Below are positions 58,292 through 64,000 of a stretch of 64,000 bases of DNA, in pieces. The stretch is taken from the NCBI GenBank assembly GCA_963576475.1, contig OY754977.1:9117089-9181088 (forward strand). The letters run 5' to 3'. Origin of the DNA: Molanna angustata. Taxonomy: Eukaryota > Arthropoda > Insecta > Trichoptera > Molannidae. Position 1 is the first letter of the stretch. Each line of letters opens with the position of its first letter. Both the position numbers and the translations under genes were made by a program. Under the pieces are notes generated by a model. The model had not been told where the DNA came from. It saw only the letters and a list, made by a program, of their open reading frames with translations, and did no database searches.

Positions 58292-58888
58292 TCTTCAAAT
58301 ACTTAGGGTCGGTTCTCTCAGCGGATGCCAGTGTGGATGCTGACGTCTCCCATAGGGTAAACGTGGCTTGGAGTAAATGGAGAACTCTCACGGGCGTGCT
58401 GTGCGATCCACGTATGCCAATCAAAACTAAGGGCAAGGTCTACAAGACAGCGGTGAGACCTGCAATGACATATGGTGCGGAGTGCTGGACAGTTAAAGGC
58501 ACACATGAACAAAATCTACATGTCAATGAAATGAAAATGCTGAGGTGGGCAGATGGGGTGACGAAGCTAGATAAAATTCGTAATGAATTAATAAGAGGAA
58601 GCTTTGGAGTAGCCCCCATACCAGAAAAACTTACAGAAAGACGACTCAGATGGTATGGACATGTAATGAGGAGGCAAAACGATCATGTTGTGCAAACTGC
58701 TCTAGCACTCCCAGAAAGCAGAAAAGGAAAGGGACGTCCAATATCCACGTGGTGGGGCAATATGAGGAAGCTCATGGATAAAGCCCACATCCCAACCCCG
58801 ACAATACAGTACAGATCATCGTGGCGCCAAAGGATTAGGAGAGCCGACCCTACCTAAAGTGGGATAAGGCAAAGAAAAAGAAGAAGAA
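58292..58888 (+). pseudogene. RTE LINE, 5'-truncated, with 20-bp TSD
   Basis: Flanked by 20-bp direct repeats differing at one base (GATACACAC...GTAAACCAA at 58,272-58,291 and 58,889-58,908). The frame is fully open from the truncation point to TAA at 58,855: FKYLGSVLSADASVDADVSH, KGKVYKTAVRPAMTYGAECW, MKMLRWADGVTKLDKIRNEL, IRGSFGVAPIPEK, RLRWYGHVMRRQNDHVVQTA. This is the C-terminal third of an RTE-clade ORF. The ATG at 58,270 is at the target-site copy, not the element. The tail is AAGAAAAAGAAGAAGAAG. It lacks RT and endonuclease. Confidence 0.92.
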
Positions 58889-58908
58889 GATACACACTTG
58901 TAAACCAA

Positions 58909-61370
58909 CAGCAATAAAATTTTTATGCACATTTTGGTGCAATCATACCAGATTCTTCTAAAGCATAGTTTTTGTTATGTTTTGGCTTAGGTTGGTGTTG
59001 TCGACAATAAACCCATATTTTTGTGCATAATTGAAATAAATATTTATTTAGGTCTATCATCTCGATATTTATAACATTATTTATAAATACTATCCCAACC
59101 TCACTATGACTACATTGACTACACCTGTTTCGAGGTTGGAGATTTACAATATTATATTGAAACATTACATCTACATCCATGCACCCTACAGACCTGCAGC
59201 ATAAAAAAACGGTAGAAAGAAACTCATAATAAGCACCCTCTACAACACACCTGTTTAAAAATCAATGCAAAAAATTCGCTATAAATCATAAAAAAAAAAC
59301 ACTTTTACCTACATACGCGTAAAAGAGTAGAGAAAAAATCTTCTTAGCAACGCCTAGGTATGAATGTATAAATGTAGGTTTTAACGGAAGATTGGACAGA
59401 AAATCGCCTTTAAGATCAAGGACAAAAACTCGATCAAAGATATTATTAATGACGACAAAAAACGATACCAAGTCGAGCGAGACATCCTCTCTAGAGAAAG
59501 TGCGTGTTGAAGAAAATCTTGAGACAAACGTTTGCGTGAAGATTATAAATCATAATGTTCAAAGAGAGAGAAAGAGAAAGAAAGATACGTAAAACAAAGA
59601 AAGACAGAGACGAAAATAATATTATAATTGCCATCTGGAAGGCGAATGTAGGTTAGTTAGATTTGTTATAATACATATTCGAGAATAATCGGGAAAATGT
59701 TGGCGCCCGTAGTTTCTACTGCGAAATCGATCTTGGAATAAGAACTATCTTTGGACGCATACATACGTACCTACTCTGACATTAACCCACTGCGTACCAT
59801 CTTAAATCTGGCAAAGAAAGAAAAATATTTTACAAATATAATAAACCATCAGTCCCTATTTACGTCCATTCTCGTATATTGATGGAATAGGACCGTGGAG
59901 GAACTGTTTCGAGCCGCTTGAGATATGAAAACTATCAAGTGATGGTCAACGTTGGAGAGACCTGACACGATACTAAAAAAATAAACAGTGCCACTTGGAC
60001 AGTATGCAAGAGAATCCTATCCCAAATCTTACATCCATTCTTAATCTACGACTATTGATCATAACAATAATATTTTGAATATCATTGATGGAGCGATGAG
60101 AACTCTGAACTTTATTATTAAAATAACAACTATTATTTTACAATTGGTGAGCAATGGATCCTTGGAAGATGGCAATGATACTATATACTTATTACTATAA
60201 TGTAATTTTATGTATAAAATACAACATCCATAGATATAAATGAAGAGCCAGTAAAATAGTAACAAGTCATTTTTGCAATTTTATTTTTAGATTCAAATAT
60301 TAAAAGTATAAAATATTAATTTTGGAAAAAACGCCTCCTCGAAGCTGAAGTCGACAGAGGGTTAAAGTATACATTTCCGCGTCGTGAAAAATAGCGCGTC
60401 GTTGCTTCCAACAATATAGACGCCACAACTCTACGATATATTGGAGCAATCTTTGTAATTTAAGGCAGTTGGATGTGATAGAGTACAGATGACTACATTA
60501 TATCAATAGACTAACAAGACTGCCTATTTTAGAGTCTTTTTAACAAAAAGCGTAATTTTAAGAAGTCGGGCGTGATAATACTACACGACACTATCCACCC
60601 CTATCCATTTAGCTGGATTTATGTACATTTTTCACACATTAAATTTTTTTCAACAACAACACAGTGACAACAATTTCTCAAAGAAAATCAGTGCGGGGCC
60701 ACTTATGTACATTTCAAATTGAGGTTTTCAACTATCTTCTGCTATTCCGAAAATGAAAACGACGTATAAGTAGAAATATATGACTATAGTAAATAATTTA
60801 GTGTTATAAGCCGTCCACGCTTGACTATGGTATGATTCATTGTAAAACTACATACGTTAACGACATGTTTATAGCATGTAAACAAGACATGTTTTACATG
60901 TTGATAACGTGTAAAATAAATATGTTAATTCAAAAATATGAAAAATATCGACGGGTGTCAATGTGTCGCATATAGTTGTCGCATGATTAATCATACCAAA
61001 GTCAAGCTTTGACGAACCATAATTATAATCCACTCGTTTTTAGGTAAAATCAGGTCTAGTCTAGACGTTTCAGTGCAGATATAGCCTAAAATCCGCAGTG
61101 CTGAGTCTAGCCAAGTCTGGACCATTCGTAAGTAGGTATCAGACCGGAAGAGGATGGGCTAAATAACAAGAGGAGAGGAGAGGATAGATCTGGTGGCGCC
61201 AGGCAATGCGGCAGACAGAACGACGGGACAACCGGGAATAGGACGAAAGGTCACGGCCCAAATATGTACCAAAACGGGACACTATACAATCGCTTACAAT
61301 CAAAACCTAACACATACAGATGTCGAAGAAATAATAAGTCTTGTCGATTATAACAATGATGTACTTGCAT
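58909..61370. other. No clear feature
   Basis: AT-rich. An Arg/Lys-rich frame at 59,392-59,589 and a minus frame at 60,059-60,265 have no recognisable motif. Positions 61,135-61,260 are GC-richer with possible LINE-tail character but no readable motif. Confidence 0.35.
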
Positions 61371-61374
61371 AAAT

Positions 61375-62760
61375 ACAACATTCTTTCACAAAATCAATTT
61401 GGTATTCGAAACGACCTAGGAACGGATGACGCAATTGCTAGTATTACAGATATTATTACTCAACAATTTGACAAAGAAAAAAATGTATTGCTATATTCTT
61501 GGACCTAGCAAAAGCATTTGAAACTATATCACACAAAATACTTATGATAAGATTGTTTAATATTGGTGACAAATATAACCTACTTAAATGGATGGAATGC
61601 TACATTACAGGTAGAACGCAAAAAAAGGTTGATGATGCATTCAGTGTTTATGAAGAAATTAAATTTGGAGTGCCGCAAGGCAGTACACTGGGACGTATAC
61701 TATTTTCAATCTACAACAACGAGTTATGCAATACCAAAAGAATGGGACATATAATAACATTTGCGGATGACTAAGTATTGTTATATGAAGATATTAGAAG
61801 ACTGGTCTAATGTACCTACACGTGAAAGCGGAAAAGGATATCAACGAGATTAAAAATGATATGTTTCAGTCCAACTGAAACTGGTCAACAAAAAAAAACA
61901 TATTCAATAAAAATACACCAATGTGAATCTTCAAATATGTGTAATTGCAAATGTATTGATTCAGTTGCAAGTATAAATTATTTGGGCATATACATTGATA
62001 CATTTCTCAAATGGATTATACATGCAGACTACATTTGTAAAAAGATAAAAAAACTCATATTTATATTCCTCAGTACCAAAAATATCCTCGGGACAAAGGA
62101 TACAAGGCAAATTTACCATGCACTTTGCAATTCAGTGATACAGTATGGATGGGGAGGATGTAGTATGACTGTTTTGGATCCACTTCTAGAAGTGCAAAAA
62201 TCAATACTTCGCATCATATTCAATAAACCTTTCAGATGCCCCATTATTCACAGAATTTAGAGTCCTTAATGTTGGAGTTTTATACATTAAGAAAATAATT
62301 TTACACACTCACAAACATAGACAAGAATACCCGATAGCTAGCCATTCATACTCTACTCGCAATGCTCAAAGGTCTATTATCATAAAGAAAAAAACAAACA
62401 CGACATTCGCACAGCGTAATTTTAAATTTCTTGGCCCCAAGATGTACAATATACTACCTGATGCTTGGAAAAAAATGAAAAAAGACACTGAAAAAAACAA
62501 TAAAAAGTTGGCTTATATCCATCGGCATAGATTAATCAAACAAATTAGGCTTATTCTAGTTTGCTCGCTATTCATTTAATTATAATTTATATTTATTAAG
62601 TTTTCAAGCATCTTAATTGGTTAATTTATTGATACCTACTAATCGTATCTACATATCGGACGTCCTAAAACAGGTTCACCTAGTTGGACGTCCAACATCT
62701 AAAGATATTATAGAACTCCATACAATAATTATATCCATGATATTGGTAATTGGACCAGAC
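61375..62760 (+). pseudogene. CR1/Jockey-type LINE: RT domain, C-terminus and 3' UTR, frameshifted
   Basis: RT motifs occur in order across three frames: QNQFGIRNDLGTDDAIASI (61,390), FLDLAKAFETISHKILM as DLAKAF at 61,499, FGVPQGSTLGRILFSIYNNE (61,670), then the catalytic FADD immediately followed by a stop (61,772). After further shifts come SINYLGIYIDTFLKW, DTRQIYHALCNSVIQYGWGG and KTNTTFAQRNFKFLGPKMYN. At least three frameshifts or stops break the ORF. The 3' UTR carries the covarying hairpin at 62,658-62,693. Its C-terminus matches the LINE at 18,605-19,190. Confidence 0.88.
62658..62693 (+). repeat. LINE 3'-UTR hairpin, copy c
   Basis: Stem GGACGTCC/GGACGTCC (8 bp) around loop TAAAACAGGTTCACCTAGTT. 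It shares ACAGG...CCTAGT with copies a and b but has an unrelated stem. It lies about 140 bp after the LINE ORF remnant. Confidence 0.78.
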
Positions 62761-62814
62761 TTGCCCCCTTGAATTACAATGAAAAAAATATCACGAAAAT
62801 TCACATTGATTATA

Positions 62815-62970
62815 TGCACTCTTTAAGCACACAAAACATGTATTTCTCCACAACACATAGTTTTGGAGTAGTAAAAAAATAGTAAAAAGGGATGTTTTTA
62901 CTATATTTTTATGGGAATTTATGCTGAATTTTAAAAAAGTGTGACGAACATTCACTGGAGAAATGTTGAA
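62815..62970 (+). repeat. Dispersed repeat X, copy 3
   Basis: Shares CACTCTTTAAGCAC, GGAATTTATGCTGAATTTTA, GTGTGACGAACATTCACTGG and AGAAATGTTGA with 4,430-4,560. It sits between two LINE fragments. Confidence 0.55.
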
Positions 62971-62984
62971 ACACACTTTTTAAC

Positions 62985-63205
62985 AAAGCGGCTTACTATG
63001 ACCGATGCTTTAGTGTGAGTGGTCCTATTAAGTGGAATTCACTGCCTCTAGATGTCCGCAGTGCTCAAAGCAATAGCACTTTCACTAAAGGATTAAAAAC
63101 AGCTTTGTTTCAGAGAGCAACACAACATTAAACTATCAACGCCCTTGGTATGATCTCGAATCATTAAACGGCGCTATACAAATAACTTATTATTATTTTT
63201 ATTAT
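62985..63205 (+). pseudogene. CR1-like LINE 3' end
   Basis: The frame reads YDRCFSVSGPIKWNSLPLDV, then RSAQSNSTFTKGLKTALFQR, the usual (W)N.LP...R......F...LK..LF C-terminus. The 3' UTR (CGCCCTTGGTATGATCTCGA, TTAAACGGCGCTATACAAAT) parallels 44,206-44,250. It is 5'-truncated at about 62,985. Confidence 0.78.
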
Positions 63206-63281
63206 TAGGTTTGTATGCCGCTTAAATTCATATTTGGTATAGTATCTGTCAGTTGCTTGGGAAACAATACAAAATTTGGAT

Positions 63282-63565
63282 ATGTAAAGCGGCCAGCGCG
63301 CTCAAATATCAAACCAAAGGACGCAGGTTCGAATCACCAGACGCAATTTCTTAGTTTAGGGAATATAAAACCAGATCAGAATGGAGCTTCCACTCTTTGA
63401 TTGTTTTCGGTTGTCCCGCAAGAGCCGGGTAAACGAAAACACGACGGGCAAAATATCATCTCACATAGTTCAGTGATCCACTCATTGATGTTGTGCCTTT
63501 ATGGGAGAAACGAGACTGTTGTGTGGGTACACACGCACGTGTCGTGATTCCTTTCATGAGGTATT
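63282..63565 (+). mobile_element. SINE-D with tRNA-like head
   Basis: The head remnant 63,285-63,345 has a B box, CGCAGGTTCGAATCACCAG. The body follows: GGGAATATAAAACCAGATCA, CCCGCAAGAGCCGGGTAAAC, CATCTCACATAGTTCAGTGA, GAGAAACGAGACTGTTGTGT, ACGCACGTGTCGTGATTCC. It is the only SINE-D copy here with part of the head. The usual RTE-like tail is replaced after about 63,565. Confidence 0.7.
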
Positions 63566-63589
63566 GCACAATAATGCATAGCACACAGT

Positions 63590-63735
63590 ACTCACACACA
63601 CAAATACATTGTGATGAAACATTCAAATTACAATCTCAACATGATACTAGATGATAATCTGCAATGAAAAAAAACTTTAAAAATTTCTAATTCATAATTC
63701 CCCACTATATCCCATTGGGGTAGTGAGGAGTAAAA
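63590..63735 (+). repeat. Relic resembling the satellite block edge
   Basis: CACACACACAAATACATTGT, GATGAAAC, CAACATGATACTAGATGA, then CCCCACTATATCCCATTGGG and GTAGTGAGGAGTAAA resemble 28,250-28,390 (ACACACAAACACATCACGAC, GAAACTC, CTACATGATACCCATTGA, CTCCCCTATTCCATAGTG, TGGAGAGTAA). The homology is modest but colinear over about 140 bp. Confidence 0.45.
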
Positions 63736-64000
63736 TGATATAGAAAAGTCCAAATATAGTGTAAATTGATCCATATTAGTCGACAACTAATAGGCAACCC
63801 CTCCAGAATAATTCATTACATACATTAAATAGGTGTACCAATGTCTGAAATATCAACACACTACCGATAGCTTGATCGTGTAGAAAACTAAATGTATATT
63901 ATATGTCACAGACCGATCGGGAAATTCGGCAGATGGATTACTATTTACTTTACTTTTCGTGTAGCCCCGGTACAGATATCCTCTTCACCCACATGGACAG

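Overview
This is eukaryotic, AT-rich intergenic DNA from an arthropod, most likely an insect. The spliced THAP-domain exons, the mix of RTE-type and CR1/Jockey-type LINEs, a Penelope-like element, tRNA-derived SINEs and frequent short tracts of the TAGGTACCTA kind all resemble Lepidoptera, but I could not test the order by search. There are no operons, no intact rRNA genes and no tRNA gene that is not clearly a SINE head. Nearly all recognisable coding sequence belongs to transposable elements.

Layout. At 1-9.5 kb there is a (CA)n run, a two-exon THAP zinc-finger reading frame (1,817-2,669), two long (TA)n tracts, an RTE LINE fragment broken only by two nonsense codons, and two SINE-D copies. 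At 10-20 kb there are remnants of at least five LINEs, a MITE, Penelope termini with a hammerhead-like fold, two tRNA-derived SINEs (one split by an RTE insertion with an 11-bp target duplication), and a cluster of hairpins. At 20.8-40.6 kb lies a giant satellite array: about 59 monomers of about 313 bp in two blocks, each ending in the same ~0.7-kb edge sequence. It has higher-order periods of about 1.88 kb, 4.70 kb and 12.24 kb.

At 41.9-43.1 kb is an element whose inverted end has been amplified into six 85-bp units. At 43.2-50 kb there are nested insertions: a LINE inside a SINE, and a 404-bp LTR-like element inside another SINE that carries a perfect heat-shock element, a TATA box and a splice donor. 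A foldback element is embedded in 59-bp repeats. At 50-56.7 kb there are LINE tails, a MITE and a 3.3-kb Penelope-like element arranged as a near-perfect palindrome (two head-to-head 5'-truncated copies, RT plus GIY-YIG) with a 21-bp target duplication. At 57-64 kb there are further LINE fragments, one with a 20-bp target duplication.

How the parts relate. The window records layered transposition. The RTE LINE 3' end and the SINE-D 3' end share a terminal sequence, which fits RTE-driven SINE mobilisation. Two LINE fragments carry a 3'-UTR hairpin whose loop is conserved while its stem covaries, as expected of a recognition structure for the element's own reverse transcriptase, and a third hairpin of the same form lies beside the (TA)n tract. 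Penelope copies carry a hammerhead-type fold with compensatory stem changes. The only plausible host sequences are the THAP exons and a weaker candidate first exon at 7,092-7,145.
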